NCBI RefSeq assembly: GCF_021234875.1
Contig: NZ_JAJQVM010000018.1
Coordinates: forward strand, 1 to 64,000
Reading direction: 5' to 3'
Source of the DNA: Marinibactrum halimedae
GTDB taxonomy: Bacteria > Pseudomonadota > Gammaproteobacteria > Pseudomonadales > Cellvibrionaceae
DNA length: 64,000 bases
In this document: piece after piece, positions 46,001-55,623 of the stretch
How positions within the stretch are numbered: the stretch's first letter is position 1
Layout of the letters: each line of letters begins with the position of its first letter
Notes under the pieces: model-generated
What the model was told of the DNA's origin: nothing
Database searches by the model: none
The model's input: only the letters and a program-made list of their open reading frames with translations
Made by a program: the position numbers and the translations under genes

Positions 46001-46584
46001 GCTCGGTGCAATCGTGCCGGAGCAGCAGACAGTGTTTGTGTTGTATCAGAGGTGTTGTAGTAGTAGGAGGTGAAGGTGTTCGGTTCATCGCCAAAGTTCA
46101 CGACACCAGAGAATTGGCTTTGGTTGAGCCCTGGGGTTAATACATTCAGAGTGAGAGTACTTACTTCAGAGTACTCATCATCACGTCGAGCCACAGCTTT
46201 GAGTGTGATGGTTTCATTGTTCGCTTCAAAAGTAATCGGCTGTGTATACAGTGTGCCCTGCACCAGTGGGTCTTCGCCATTAAGGGCGAACAACACGTCT
46301 GCTGTATCAATATTGTAAGATAGCTCGACGTGCTGATCTTCAATATAGACGCCGCTTTCTACACTAAATGTTGGGCTACCGTTTAGAGGTGGCGGCGTTG
46401 GAGTGCTCGGCGTCTCTGGTGGAGTCTCTGGTGGAGTCTCTGGCGGTGGAGTACTGGAAGTTTCTGGTGGTATGTTCGTGGCGGAGTTGTTGGAGTTATT
46501 ACCGCCACCGCCACCGCCACCGCCACCGCAACTGGCTAATGCGATCAGCAGGGTTAAAACCGATATTTTTTTAAATTTGTCCAT
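43009..46584 (-). CDS. Surface lipoprotein serine protease, subtilisin (S8) family
   Basis: 1,191 residues. The lipobox LASCGG is followed by a run of nine glycines and a Pro/Glu/Thr linker, then a chitobiase C-terminal-like domain (about 70-150) and an I9-like propeptide region (about 320-390). The catalytic domain shows Asp in IGIIDTGVD (about 428), His in DDGHGTHVAGV (about 485) and Ser in GTSMATPYVTG (about 640), with Asn in NNSW. An acidic calcium-binding-like loop (DDDGNGYIDD) sits between Asp and His. The C-terminal ~500 residues are Ig-like beta domains. It probably degrades proteins at the cell surface. Confidence 0.9.
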   Translation of the reverse strand: MDKFKKISVLTLLIALASCGGGGGGGGGNNSNNSATNIPPETSSTPPPETPPETPPETPSTPTPPPLNGSPTFSVESGVYIEDQHVELSYNIDTADVLFALNGEDPLVQGTLYTQPITFEANNETITLKAVARRDDEYSEVSTLTLNVLTPGLNQSQFSGVVNFGDEPNTFTSYYYNTSDTTQTLSAAPARLHRAQNTQGINNKTDSLMGTQAGMSLSHLKTFQPVTQSSPRSTPAAKATVATPDDFDFKNVIPGEIVLKLKAPTQTVRSATMLKSFDITTALSQHNLSQHNLSQKTSAQPDLTDFGISETKLLARLKNKTQKALEKSTQATANEDVIILARIPGKDEKSLRATIAQLNTLPNVVYAEPNFKVATLGITPNDPDFGLLDALNSVGNGFHDIDADINAPEAWEISNHTGNKSIRIGIIDTGVDYTHPDLIDNMWINPGEIPDNGIDDDGNGYIDDVHGYDVLDDDGDPMDDDGHGTHVAGVVAAKGNNGIGVTGVMWDAELVAIRWIGNGTGTANAIAAVEYANVLGLPITNNSWRILDGYSQGLRDAIEAGIDTSLFIAAAGNDGVNRDLIEEYPASYDSPNILAVASITGQEELANYSAYGINSIDIAAYGTSIYSTLPADRYGRSTGTSMATPYVTGVAGLALSFNPTMSPAELKAGLMNTVTPLESLDGLTVSGGKVNAEALMAAMIPTWITTEIETPTLAPGEFTAIHHTVDPNTMVAGDYLVRSSLSIESTPEMPGENTPTSASEIANIDLSVSALPCRTLELVNTSNTPSGHQLDFGLTRRDNGSESSLTFRNGCNATVVVQNFDTNFEAGAIYATPSLPELSIPAFTERTVKVSYQPNPDTPPGIIQTETSIVTNADDNPIIDVAFEAEVKQGPVITVNNNGVFNALITRDTATTTTEEAQTINIGFTNTGDLPLEWSLEQPGISHSETLTREETEFNASWIDISDNNNRLSISDNDDNVYEFNFDVTYFGQPHSLVYISTNGVVTFGEPNSNYWNEALPTPNLPNNAIALYWSDLNPRRHGDIFAKVIDDTLIVQFKEVAQYHDSNARLNFQLQLHRNGQFSLLYGELTTSIQNVTAGYQTNTADNTQPQSHHWSYNDDFLERYLAIHTLLVNGLWLPSINEQGNIEAGNSTTLPISINAQYLPIGLYEQTLTIENNSANQPQQPITLRIEVQ

Positions 46585-46859
46585 TTTTTAGACAGCTTCC
46601 TGTGGGGTAATTGCACGTCGTCGCACAATGAATGTTCGTGTGGTTGCTATTTGTACGATTGATGTCTGTGCAATTTTGAATATGTGATGTGTGTTGAATA
46701 TACATAATGATTGCGTTGGCAATTTTAAGGGATATGTCATTAGTGTCGAGGTCATTTTTGAAAAAATGGCGTCAAAGATAAAATATGTATAAAAAATCTA
46801 CGATACCTAATTAAATGGATTGAAAGAATTAACGTATTGAATATTGAGGGCAGTCAACA

Positions 46860-48167
46860 TTGAGCGTGGTGAAATTGAGGTGGAAAAATATAGGTCGGTG
46901 GTATTTGAGGTTTATGGTTTTTGTCATTTTGATCATATCGAATTGGGTGGTGGCAAGTGGTGTGCAAGGTAAGTCAATATACCCCGTTCATTACAATGTG
47001 ATCTTGTTGCCCGAGAAGGACTTAGCCAAGGTTAAGATTTCTATAGAAAAATCGCATTTAGTGAAATCAATTACCTTTCGATTAGACCCGGATGTCTTCA
47101 GTCATCTGGAGGCCAATGGTGAGTTAACCATCAAAAATAATCGAGCAAAATGGACACTACCGAAGAAAAATGCGGAATTAACTTTAGAGGCAAAATTGAC
47201 CCACGAGCGCGACCCTGGAGAGTTTGATGCGCTTGTGACGAAAGATTGGGCTATTTTTCGAGGGGATGACCTAATTCCCCCTGCGTCGGTGAAAGCAAAA
47301 AAAGGCGCGCAATCTCAAGCGTATTTATCTTTTGAGTTGCCTCAGCATTGGCCTTCGGTAAATACCGGTTGGCAACGTGATGAAAAGGCCCCTTTAAAAG
47401 ACAACCAGACTTTACCTCCTCATTTCATTATTGATGACCCTGAGCGAAAATTTGATCGGCCCACGGGCTGGATGATTGCAGGAAAAGTAGGCACAAGAGC
47501 TTCTTTTTTAGGAAAAACAAGAATTGATATTAGTGCGCCTATGGGTGAGTCTTTTCATCGAATGGATGCACTTGCTTTTATTAATATTGTTTGGCCACAT
47601 GCCAAGGCGGCTTTTTCTGAAGAGAATAACATTGAATTTTTTGGCCCAGATAAATTATTAATTTTAGGCGCGGGTGACCCGATGTGGCGGGGGGGGTTGT
47701 CGGCTAGTAATTCTTTTTTTATGCATGCAGATCGACCTTTGGTGAGTGAAAATGGCACCAGTACGTTAGTGCATGAGTTGGTGCATATGCTGACGAGAAT
47801 TAAAGCAAAAGGTAATGCCGATTGGATTGTGGAGGGCATTGCTGAATTTTACGCGGTGGAATTACTTTACCGTGCTGGCGCTTACGGAAAAGATCGGCGT
47901 GACATTGTGTATTCGAAATTAAAAAAATGGGGTAAAGAGGCAAAGACCTTAAACGTAAAACGTTCATCAGGCCCGGTAACCGCCAAAGCTGTGGTGTTGT
48001 TGGATAAAGTGGATCAAGAAATTCGTAAAAAAACGGATAATCAATTCTCGTTAGATCATGTCACTCGTAAATTAATTGAGAAGCGAAAAATTACTGTGGA
48101 TGATTTAAAAAAGGCATGTCATGAATTGGTGGGTGAACCGTGCGCAAGTTTGAATAATATTCCCTGA
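46860..48167 (+). CDS. Membrane-anchored or secreted gluzincin-type metallopeptidase homolog
   Basis: 435 residues from a TTG with GAGGG nine bases upstream. An N-terminal hydrophobic segment (VFVILIISNWVVASGVQG) targets it to the envelope. A beta-rich N-terminal half precedes the zinc motif HELVHML (about residue 305), with a downstream Glu in WIVEGIAEFYAVELLYR about 20 residues later, as in M1/M61-like peptidases. Late paired cysteines (CHELVGEPC) may form a disulfide. The substrate is unknown, and it might be an inactive homolog. It is divergent from the S8 protease gene, so both may contribute to protein use. Confidence 0.7.
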   Translation: MSVVKLRWKNIGRWYLRFMVFVILIISNWVVASGVQGKSIYPVHYNVILLPEKDLAKVKISIEKSHLVKSITFRLDPDVFSHLEANGELTIKNNRAKWTLPKKNAELTLEAKLTHERDPGEFDALVTKDWAIFRGDDLIPPASVKAKKGAQSQAYLSFELPQHWPSVNTGWQRDEKAPLKDNQTLPPHFIIDDPERKFDRPTGWMIAGKVGTRASFLGKTRIDISAPMGESFHRMDALAFINIVWPHAKAAFSEENNIEFFGPDKLLILGAGDPMWRGGLSASNSFFMHADRPLVSENGTSTLVHELVHMLTRIKAKGNADWIVEGIAEFYAVELLYRAGAYGKDRRDIVYSKLKKWGKEAKTLNVKRSSGPVTAKAVVLLDKVDQEIRKKTDNQFSLDHVTRKLIEKRKITVDDLKKACHELVGEPCASLNNIP

Positions 48168-48370
48168 GTTTAGGTTAGTCCGATCTTTCTTTAGGTAAGT
48201 TGTGCTGTATTGAACTCATCATTACTCCTTATTATTAAGACCACAAGGGGTGAGTGGGTATGTCATTTGAGGTCATAAAATAATAAAAATAGAGGCCCAC
48301 AGCGGAGATTGACCTTTGGTGAGCTTTTGTTTTGAATACGCTCAAAATGTCCATATAAAAAGGCTAAGTT

Positions 48371-50971
48371 TTGACCTCTCTCCCGCAGCTCCCTATTTCT
48401 GATGTCCTCACTTCAATTGAGGCGTTTTTATCCGGTGGTGATGAATTGGTACTGGAAGCGCCGCCCGGTGCCGGCAAAACCACCATTGTACCTTTATCAC
48501 TTTTAGGGGCTTCGTGGTTAAACAATCAAAAAATTGTGGTACTCGAACCAAGGCGTCTAGCGGCGAAAGTCGCGGCAGAGCGTATGGCGGATATTCTTGG
48601 AGAGTCGGTCGGGCAAACGGTGGGTTATCGGGTGCGTTTTGAGAGCAAGGTTAGCCAGAAGACAAAAATTGAAGTGGTCACCGAAGGGATTCTAATTCGG
48701 CAATTGCAAGATGACCCTGCACTCAGTGGTGTCGGTGTCGTGATCTTTGATGAGTTTCATGAGCGCAGCGTGGATGCCGATTTGGCATTGGCGCTGAGTC
48801 TTCAAGGACGCGATTTATTTGGCGATGTGCGGGAGGTGCCGTTAAAAATAGTGGTGATGTCTGCCACATTAAATGGTCAGGCGGTGAGTCAATTATTGAG
48901 TGAGGCAAGTGGCCAGTTGGTACCTGTGGTGACCAGTGAAGGGCGCGCTTTTCCCGTTGATGTGCAGTATTGCGGGGCGTATGAGTTTGGGGAGGATATT
49001 CGACCCAAGGTTGAACGTGCTGTCAATCAGGCTATTGCTCAGGATAGCGGCAGTATTTTGGTTTTTTTACCCGGCGTTGGAGAAATTCGTTCCATCGCGG
49101 AGCGTTTAGAAGACGCATTTTCAAAAGAGGCCGGTATTGTTGTTTGCCCGCTCTACGGGGATCTTACTTTGGCTGCACAGCACGCGGCCATTCGGCCAGC
49201 TCCGGAGGGGGTACGAAAAATTGTTTTGGCCACCAATATTGCTGAAACCAGCTTGACCATTGAAGGTGTTCGAGTCGTTATTGACGGCGGTTTGGTGCGG
49301 TATGCCGAATTTGATCCGGTCAGTGGTGTGAATAGATTGGTCACCGGACGCGTTTCGCGGGCAGAGGCCGAGCAGCGTGCTGGTCGTGCTGGGCGAATGG
49401 AGCCCGGTGTGTGTTACCGTCTTTGGTCGAAATCTCAGCACGACAGTTTGGCCGAACAGCCCTGTCCTGAAATTTTACAATCAGATTTAGCACCGCTGGC
49501 AATACAGCTTGCCCGTTGGGGAGTGAGTGACCCCAGTGAGCTTCTTTGGTTGGACCCGCCGGCAACAGGGGCTTGGCAGCAAGCTTGTGAACTGCTGAAA
49601 ACGTTGGATGTGCTCAAACCGGCGGGCTTTCAGTTGAGCACGTATGGTGAGTGTTTATCTTCGTTTCCATTGCACCCTCGGCAGGCTCATTTGCTGGCTA
49701 TGTCGCATTTGTCTGGTCATGGTGAATTGGGTGTGGCGCTGGCGGCGTTGCTTGAGTCGGGTGATCGACTTCCTTCTGGCCAAGCGGATTTGGCATCCTC
49801 TGTTTTTGGTTTAATGGGGCAGGGGGAAGAAAAAGGCGGGAAACGTTTCGGCAGCGTGCAGTCTCGTAAAATGCACCAACAGTTGGATCGATTGCGTCAC
49901 CGGCGGCTGTCTGCCGAAAAGATTGTTAAGACCGATGTACCGTTATTGAGCGCGTTTGAAAAGAATGCTTCTGATGATGATGCACTGGGTGTGTTATTGG
50001 CCTTGGCTTACCCTGATCGAATTGCCCAGCGACGGAATACTTCCGGTGAAGGGGCCAGTTATAAGCTCAGTAATGGTCGTGGTGTGAGGCTTAAAAAGGA
50101 CGATCGACTGAGTCGCAATCATTATTTGGTGGTGGCTGAGTTGGGCGGAGGACAATCTTATCGTTCCCCTGGGCGTGACGCTCTGGTCTTTGCCGCGATA
50201 CCATTGAGTGAGAGTGTTTTTCAAACAGCCTTATCTCACTTAGTCAAAGAGAAAACCGATGCCTATTGGGATACCCATAAACAACGCTTTTGTGCCCAGC
50301 GGCAGTGGTGTATTGGTGAGTTAGTCATTCGCTCTGAGCCTATTGCAGAGATATCCAATGAAATTCGTCAGTCGGTATTGCTGTCTTTGATTCGAAAAGA
50401 AGGGTTATCGATATTAAGTTGGTCTCCGTCGGCGATTCAATGGCGCGCACGGGTGGCCTTATTGAATCATATTGAGCCTGACGGCGCGTGGCCAGATGTG
50501 AGTGATAAAGGGCTTCTATCGAGTTTGGAAATATGGTTTGGGTCATCTCTGACTGCCGTTAGTACGCTTAATCAATTAAAAGACATCGACCTTCTTCCTT
50601 TACTAAAAACGTTATTGCCTTGGCCTTTGCCGCAACAGTTGGACGACCAATTGCCTGCTCAATTATCGGTGCCTTCTGGTCGGAGTCATACAATCGATTA
50701 CACACAATCACCTCCGGTATTGGCAGTTCGAATGCAAGAAATGTTTGGATGCGCAAACACCCCCAGTGTGGCGGGCGGTCGGATTCCGCTGATGCTGCAT
50801 TTGCTCTCGCCGGCCCAGCGACCGTTGCAGGTCACCCAGGATTTGTCGGGATTTTGGGGGGGTGTTTACCGTGAGGTGGCAAAGGAAATGCGTGGTCGTT
50901 ATCCTAAACATTATTGGCCAGATAATCCGTTGGAATCGGAAGCGACCGCTCGGGCAAAGCCGCGAAAATAA
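48371..50971 (+). CDS. hrpB: ATP-dependent helicase HrpB
   Basis: 866 residues, DEAH-box RNA helicase family. Walker A is APPGAGKTT (about 31-39), the Walker B/DEAH box reads DEFHERS, motif III is SATL, and motif VI is EQRAGRAGR. The HA2 region and the HrpB-specific C-terminal domain (GARVALLNHI-like, ending with YKRYPKHYWP-type YPKHYWPDNP) are present. The start is TTG with AGGCTAAG upstream. HrpB's substrate is not firmly established. It lies upstream of prfB on the same strand with 267 bases between, without clear cotranscription. Confidence 0.93.
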   Translation: MTSLPQLPISDVLTSIEAFLSGGDELVLEAPPGAGKTTIVPLSLLGASWLNNQKIVVLEPRRLAAKVAAERMADILGESVGQTVGYRVRFESKVSQKTKIEVVTEGILIRQLQDDPALSGVGVVIFDEFHERSVDADLALALSLQGRDLFGDVREVPLKIVVMSATLNGQAVSQLLSEASGQLVPVVTSEGRAFPVDVQYCGAYEFGEDIRPKVERAVNQAIAQDSGSILVFLPGVGEIRSIAERLEDAFSKEAGIVVCPLYGDLTLAAQHAAIRPAPEGVRKIVLATNIAETSLTIEGVRVVIDGGLVRYAEFDPVSGVNRLVTGRVSRAEAEQRAGRAGRMEPGVCYRLWSKSQHDSLAEQPCPEILQSDLAPLAIQLARWGVSDPSELLWLDPPATGAWQQACELLKTLDVLKPAGFQLSTYGECLSSFPLHPRQAHLLAMSHLSGHGELGVALAALLESGDRLPSGQADLASSVFGLMGQGEEKGGKRFGSVQSRKMHQQLDRLRHRRLSAEKIVKTDVPLLSAFEKNASDDDALGVLLALAYPDRIAQRRNTSGEGASYKLSNGRGVRLKKDDRLSRNHYLVVAELGGGQSYRSPGRDALVFAAIPLSESVFQTALSHLVKEKTDAYWDTHKQRFCAQRQWCIGELVIRSEPIAEISNEIRQSVLLSLIRKEGLSILSWSPSAIQWRARVALLNHIEPDGAWPDVSDKGLLSSLEIWFGSSLTAVSTLNQLKDIDLLPLLKTLLPWPLPQQLDDQLPAQLSVPSGRSHTIDYTQSPPVLAVRMQEMFGCANTPSVAGGRIPLMLHLLSPAQRPLQVTQDLSGFWGGVYREVAKEMRGRYPKHYWPDNPLESEATARAKPRK

Positions 50972-51238
50972 TCGCCTTATTTTTCAACTATTCTCTAGGC
51001 TTTCGTATGGAAGCCATTCAATTTGAATCGCCTTTCTTAAAGCGGCTTATCCCTGTACCCTCACTGGCGCCTGAGTTACAATCCGCGCCTATTTTTGCCG
51101 GGTTTTCAGGGCATTGATGACTAAAATAAACCTGTTTTTGCGGTTATTTTGATCGATTCAGAAAACGTTCGGCAAGGATGTTATGTGTTATGGCACAGAC
51201 TTAAATAAGATTCAGTCAAAAAGGTTAATCAATCGATT

Positions 51239-52334
51239 ATGGAAGTGGCTCCTTATCAAAATACATTAAAAGACCTGAAAGAGCGCACGGACGTTCTTAG
51301 GGGGTATCTTTGACTACGCTCATAAAAAAGAGCGTTTAACCGAAGTCGAGCTAGAACTGGCAGAGCCAGATGTCTGGAATGATCAAGAGCGTGCTCAGGC
51401 GTTGGGTCGGGAGCGTTCTTCTCTCGAAGTGGTGGTGAAAACCATCGACAATTTAGATCAAGGTGTTGAAGACGGTCATGAGTTACTGAACATGGCCGTG
51501 GAAGAAGATGACGAAGCTTTGTTGGTGGATGTGGATGCGGAATTAAACCAGCTTAAAGCACATCTTGAAAAACTCGAATTTCGTCGCATGTTTTCAGGTG
51601 AGATGGATGAAAACAACGCGTATCTTGATATTCAGTCGGGCTCTGGTGGTACAGAAGCGCAAGACTGGGCGGAAATGTTATTGCGCATGTATTTGCGTTG
51701 GGGCGCAGATAAAGGCTTTAAAACCACGCTGGAGGAATGCTCTGCGGGGGAAGTGGCAGGTATTAAAAGTGCCACTATTCGTTTTGAAGGCGAATATGCC
51801 TTTGGGTGGTTGCGTACCGAAACCGGAGTGCATCGTTTAGTACGAAAATCACCGTTTGATTCGGGCAACCGTCGTCATACCTCTTTCAGTTCCATTTTTG
51901 TCTCCCCCGAAATTGATGACAATATCGACATTGAAATTAACAAAGCGGACATTCGTGAAGACACTTATCGAGCCTCCGGTGCGGGTGGTCAGCACGTTAA
52001 CAAAACCGATTCTGCGGTGCGTTTAACCCACGAACCTACCGGTATTGTTGTATCGTGTCAGAGTGAGCGTTCTCAGCATCAAAACCGTGATAAAGCGTGG
52101 AAAATGTTACGGGCAAAAATGTACGAACAAGAAATGCTAAAACGCAATGCTGAAAAGCAAGCCATGGAAGACAGTAAATCAGACATTGGTTGGGGGAGTC
52201 AGATTCGCTCTTATGTTCTGGACGACCAGCGAATTAAAGATTTGCGCACCAGCGTGCAAACCAGCAACTGTCAAGCAGTACTCGACGGTGACTTAGATAT
52301 GTTTATCGAAGCGAGCCTAAAAGCCGGCGTGTAA
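51239..52334 (+). CDS. prfB: Peptide chain release factor 2, with programmed +1 frameshift
   Basis: RF2 of 364 residues, which ends translation at UGA and UAA. Codons 1-24 ([20 protein letters not shown] then RGYL) run from ATG 51239 to an in-frame TGA at 51311-51313. Reading shifts +1 at CTT-TGA-C, and translation continues at GAC 51312 (DYAHKKERL). The stop-codon recognition tripeptide SPF (RKSPFDSGN) and the GGQ motif ([14 protein letters not shown]) are intact. The usual open frame alone would begin too late (51402). The frameshift autoregulates RF2 level. lysS follows 56 bases after, as in many gammaproteobacteria. Confidence 0.97.
51299..51314 (+). promoter_or_regulatory. prfB: prfB programmed frameshift site
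   Basis: AGGGGGTATCTTTGAC combines the internal Shine-Dalgarno-like AGGGGG, three bases before the CTT slip codon, and the in-frame TGA followed by C. This is the standard RF2 autoregulatory layout. Confidence 0.95.
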
Positions 52335-52390
52335 CGTGTCAACGTTACCGCGCTACCTAATATTATTTATTCAATGAATTTTGGATTGTT

Positions 52391-53947
52391 ATGACTGACA
52401 AGCAAACGCCTTCTTCGACCAATGTCGATAAAAATAAAGTTGATGAAAACAAAAACGATGAAAATAAATTAATTGCAGAACGCCGAGCAAAACTTTCCGC
52501 TTTACGTGAATCGGACGACGTTGTGTTCCCAAATGATTTTCGTCCAGAAAATAAAGCACAAGTGCTGCAATTAGAATTTGGTGAAAAATCCAAAGAAGTA
52601 TTGGAAACGGAAGCCAATGTGGTCAGTGTTGCCGGTCGTGTGATTCGTTCGCGCGGTGCGTTTATGGTATTGCAGGATGGCTCTGGCACTATTCAACTTT
52701 ACGTCACAAAAGCGGCTCGCCCTTTTGCCAAAAGTTTGGATTTAGGTGACATTATTGGTGTGAAAGGCGTGTTGCATAAATCCGGCAAGGGTGATTTATA
52801 CGTGAATTTGGATGAGTATCAATTACTCACTAAATCGTTGCGTCCTCTGCCGGATAAATTTCATGGCCTTGCTGATCAAGAGTTGCGTTACCGTCAGCGT
52901 TATGTGGATTTAATCGCGAATCCTGAAGTGCGTGATACGTTTGTCAAACGCACTCAGATTGTGAATTTTATTCGTCAGTATTTAAATGAAAAAGCGTTTT
53001 TAGAAGTAGAAACGCCCATGCTTCAGGCTATTCCTGGGGGGGCAACGGCACGTCCTTTTGTGACTCATCATAATGCTTTAGACATTGATATGTTTTTGCG
53101 TATTGCCCCAGAACTGTATTTAAAGCGTTTGGTGGTGGGTGGCTTTGAACGAGTGTATGAAATTAATCGTAATTTCCGAAATGAAGGGCTTTCAACTCGC
53201 CATAATCCAGAATTCACCATGCTGGAATTCTATCAGGCGTATGCGGATTATCATGACCTGATGGATTTGACCGAAGATATGTTGCGCCAACTTACCGAGC
53301 AGGTATTAGGTAGCACGACAGTGGTCAATACGGTAAAAAATGCAGATGGTGAAGTGGTCGAGCAAAAAGAATATGACTTTGCCAAGCCATTTAACCGCAT
53401 CAGCGTTTTTGATTCTATCTTGCACTTTAACGAGGATTTATCTGCCGATCAGATCAATAATATTGAGTCGGCCAAAGCAGTTGCAGAAAGGCTGGGTATA
53501 CCTGTAAAAGATATCTGGGGCTTAGGTAAGTTACAGATTGAAATTTTCGAAAAAACCGTTGAGCATCGTTTGGATGAGCCGACGTTTATCACTGAATATC
53601 CAGCAGAAGTTTCTCCATTGGCTCGACGTAATGACGAGAATCCTTTTGTGACCGACCGCTTTGAATTTTTCGTCGGTGGACGTGAAATTGCTAATGGGTT
53701 CTCGGAGTTGAATGACGCTGAAGATCAGGCTGATCGCTTTAAAGCACAAGTGGCAGAAAAAGACGCCGGTGATGATGAGGCCATGCATTACGATGCGGAC
53801 TATGTTCGTGCATTGGAATATGGATTACCGCCAACCGCCGGTGAGGGAATTGGTATTGATCGATTGGTCATGCTGTTGACGGATTCGCCGTCTATTCGCG
53901 ATGTTTTGCTTTTCCCGGCAATGCGTCCGAGTGTGGATCAAAAATAA
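52391..53947 (+). CDS. lysS: Lysyl-tRNA synthetase, class II
   Basis: 518 residues. The N-terminal OB-fold anticodon-binding domain (about 70-165, [20 protein letters not shown]) is followed by the class II core with motif 1 ([21 protein letters not shown]), motif 2 ([25 protein letters not shown], given here in two parts of the same region) and motif 3 ([13 protein letters not shown]). An N-terminal Lys/Asn/Asp-rich extension of about 30 residues is typical. It charges tRNA-Lys. The gene follows prfB closely. No other translation gene is nearby. Confidence 0.96.
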   Translation: MTDKQTPSSTNVDKNKVDENKNDENKLIAERRAKLSALRESDDVVFPNDFRPENKAQVLQLEFGEKSKEVLETEANVVSVAGRVIRSRGAFMVLQDGSGTIQLYVTKAARPFAKSLDLGDIIGVKGVLHKSGKGDLYVNLDEYQLLTKSLRPLPDKFHGLADQELRYRQRYVDLIANPEVRDTFVKRTQIVNFIRQYLNEKAFLEVETPMLQAIPGGATARPFVTHHNALDIDMFLRIAPELYLKRLVVGGFERVYEINRNFRNEGLSTRHNPEFTMLEFYQAYADYHDLMDLTEDMLRQLTEQVLGSTTVVNTVKNADGEVVEQKEYDFAKPFNRISVFDSILHFNEDLSADQINNIESAKAVAERLGIPVKDIWGLGKLQIEIFEKTVEHRLDEPTFITEYPAEVSPLARRNDENPFVTDRFEFFVGGREIANGFSELNDAEDQADRFKAQVAEKDAGDDEAMHYDADYVRALEYGLPPTAGEGIGIDRLVMLLTDSPSIRDVLLFPAMRPSVDQK

Positions 53948-54988
53948 GATGACACAATTTATCCATTCTCACCGCTTGTCTGGTTGAAATGCGCGTGTGT
54001 TTTGAATAATGGTTAATCGTTCACCCCTGTTGATTGAATTACTTTGTGAATTGGATTGATGGGGGCATTTCCTGCCGCAGTTATGCCCATCTATGTCCAT
54101 CAATAAGGGAAAATGCGCATTTCTCATTTTGTCCTCTCATACCATTTTTTCATCGAAACACACATTGACCATCATTTTTTAATTTTTGTGGTGTTTTTTA
54201 GCGCGTTATCGTCTATAAGAATATAAAATTTATTGTATTTTTTTTGTATTCAGTCTGTGTAAACGTTTTCAATTTGATTTTTATTGAATTATTTTTGTAT
54301 TGTCGTGAAATTCATTTTATTAGCGCAGATCAGGGCTTCGATTTTCAAGTGAATTTTGGCATAGTGGACTGCCACCCAAAATGAGTAGAAAGTGACTTTG
54401 CTGGGCACGTAGTTTCTCATTAGCAGAAGGTTGATTACCTGATTGCAGATTAACGTTGTTGCATCGTTAGGTTGTTACATCGTTTAGGTTGTTACATCAT
54501 TTAGGTTGTTACATCATTAAGAGTGCACTCAGCAGTGGTTATTTTGCTTCATTATGGTGTGGTGTTCTTACGTAAAACAGGCGTAGTGTAGTAAAGGCGT
54601 AGTAGTAAAGGCATTGATCATAAAGATGCCCAATAAAATAATTGAAAAGCAAATATATAATCGATACAGGCTGATGGTGTGCGCGTGTGAGTAGTCTGCT
54701 TTCGCAAAGGAGATTCTTTCAAGAGAGCTGCTTTTGCAGAGGTGGTCTAGGTAGGTTAGTAATAATGCGCGAGTAACCGAAAATTTCTGTCACAAATCTC
54801 AAGGATGATGAAATAGACCGGATGTCTATGTGTGCAGTCGGTACCGGGGTTTATCAACGCCATTTTTCTGTGGCGCTCCAACACATGCCTAACAGCTTTT
54901 GATCCTCGTTCCTTAACGCGGCTGATGGTGTTTATTCGCTCATTAAAGCCGCTATAAGACGACATGACTTAGGTCTTTGGAGGCGCAA
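53948..54988. other. Kilobase intergenic region with direct repeats
   Basis: I see no supported gene. The left half is strongly AT-rich. A four-unit repeat lies at 54455-54521, and GGCGTAGTGTAGTAAA/GGCGTAGTAGTAAA is partly repeated near 54581-54611. A minus-strand open frame at 54756-54965 (69 codons) has no recognised homology or clear ribosome-binding site. AGGAGGC-like GGAGGCG at 54979-54985 belongs to the next gene. Confidence 0.5.
54455..54521. repeat. Four tandem 16-17-bp repeats
   Basis: GTTGTTACATCGTTTAG and variants run at 54455-54470 (16 bp, GCATC variant), 54471-54487, 54488-54504 and 54505-54521. There are no spacers, so this is not CRISPR. It lies about 470 bases upstream of the first small paralog. 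Confidence 0.85.
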
Positions 54989-55225
54989 ATGCTACTAAAA
55001 ATTAAAAAAACGGGTCTTTTGGTTGAAGTTAGTGACCTTCTTGTACTAACTGATCCGCGTTGTAGTGTGGTAACCGCTAAAACACTGCGGGGTTACAATG
55101 AGGCAAAGCCCACGACGCTAGAAAAAGAGGAGCTGGTGTTTGTCTCTGGAGAGTCATTACCTGGTTGTTGGTTCCGTTTTCAAGCGGCCCATTATCGATC
55201 AGAGGCAGAACGGGAGAGCGCGTAG
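54989..55225 (+). CDS. Small conserved-looking protein, paralog A
   Basis: 78 residues. GGAGGCG directly precedes the ATG at 54989, making it the best start (a TTG at 54977 is weaker). It aligns end to end with the product at 55624-55896: both share LVEV near residue 11, L-DP, A--LRG, and the segment LVFVSGE-LP-CW. I do not recognise the family with certainty. Similar short proteins with an SGE-LP-CW core occur in gammaproteobacteria as far as I recall. It has no signal peptide or membrane segment. Its C-terminus is shorter than its paralog's. Confidence 0.7.
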   Translation: MLLKIKKTGLLVEVSDLLVLTDPRCSVVTAKTLRGYNEAKPTTLEKEELVFVSGESLPGCWFRFQAAHYRSEAERESA

Positions 55226-55623
55226 TGGTTTTGGTGTTGTAAAGCCGTTGATGTAACTGTGTTGTAAAGTATTTTGTTATCTGTTGTAAATGAATGTTTG
55301 ACGTTAGCAGGTTGAAGAACCATCCTGCTAACGGCCTCTCGATGAAATCGTTCACATGCCTTGCTGTATACTTTATTCCCTTCCTTAATGATTTTTTAAA
55401 TAAGTCAAATCTTTCTTTGTCGTCAATAACTTTATTGTTTTTTCTTTTTGCATGGCGTTGTGCCAACCTGTTGTCTATGACGAAGTCAAACTGTTGCACT
55501 TGCTACGATTGGCTATACTCAGTTTGACGATACTGAGAGTGGCCTTGGTAAGTAGGTGACACTCGGTATTGTGAACTACCGCAGTGGAGGTAGCACCAAA
55601 CCGTCTTTAAAGAGGTGCGCTTT
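55226..55623. other. Intergenic region between the two small paralogs
   Basis: A plus-strand frame at 55294-55527 encodes a hydrophobic, Ser/Leu/Phe-rich peptide with no ribosome-binding site and is not accepted. GTGTTGTAAAG-like strings recur near 55240-55268. AGAGG at 55611-55615 serves the downstream paralog. Confidence 0.4.

Noticed and set aside
54058-54092. Terminator after lysS formed by GATGGGGGCAT and ATGCCCATC
   Set aside because: The stem needs a bulge and has no T tract.
54455-54521. CRISPR array
   Set aside because: Units are directly adjacent without spacers, and no cas gene is in the window.
54756-54965. Minus-strand 69-codon frame upstream of the small paralogs
   Set aside because: No recognised motif or start signal; a transposase remnant was considered but not supported.
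55294-55527. Plus-strand hydrophobic 77-codon frame
   Set aside because: No ribosome-binding site, biased composition from AT-rich DNA, no motif.
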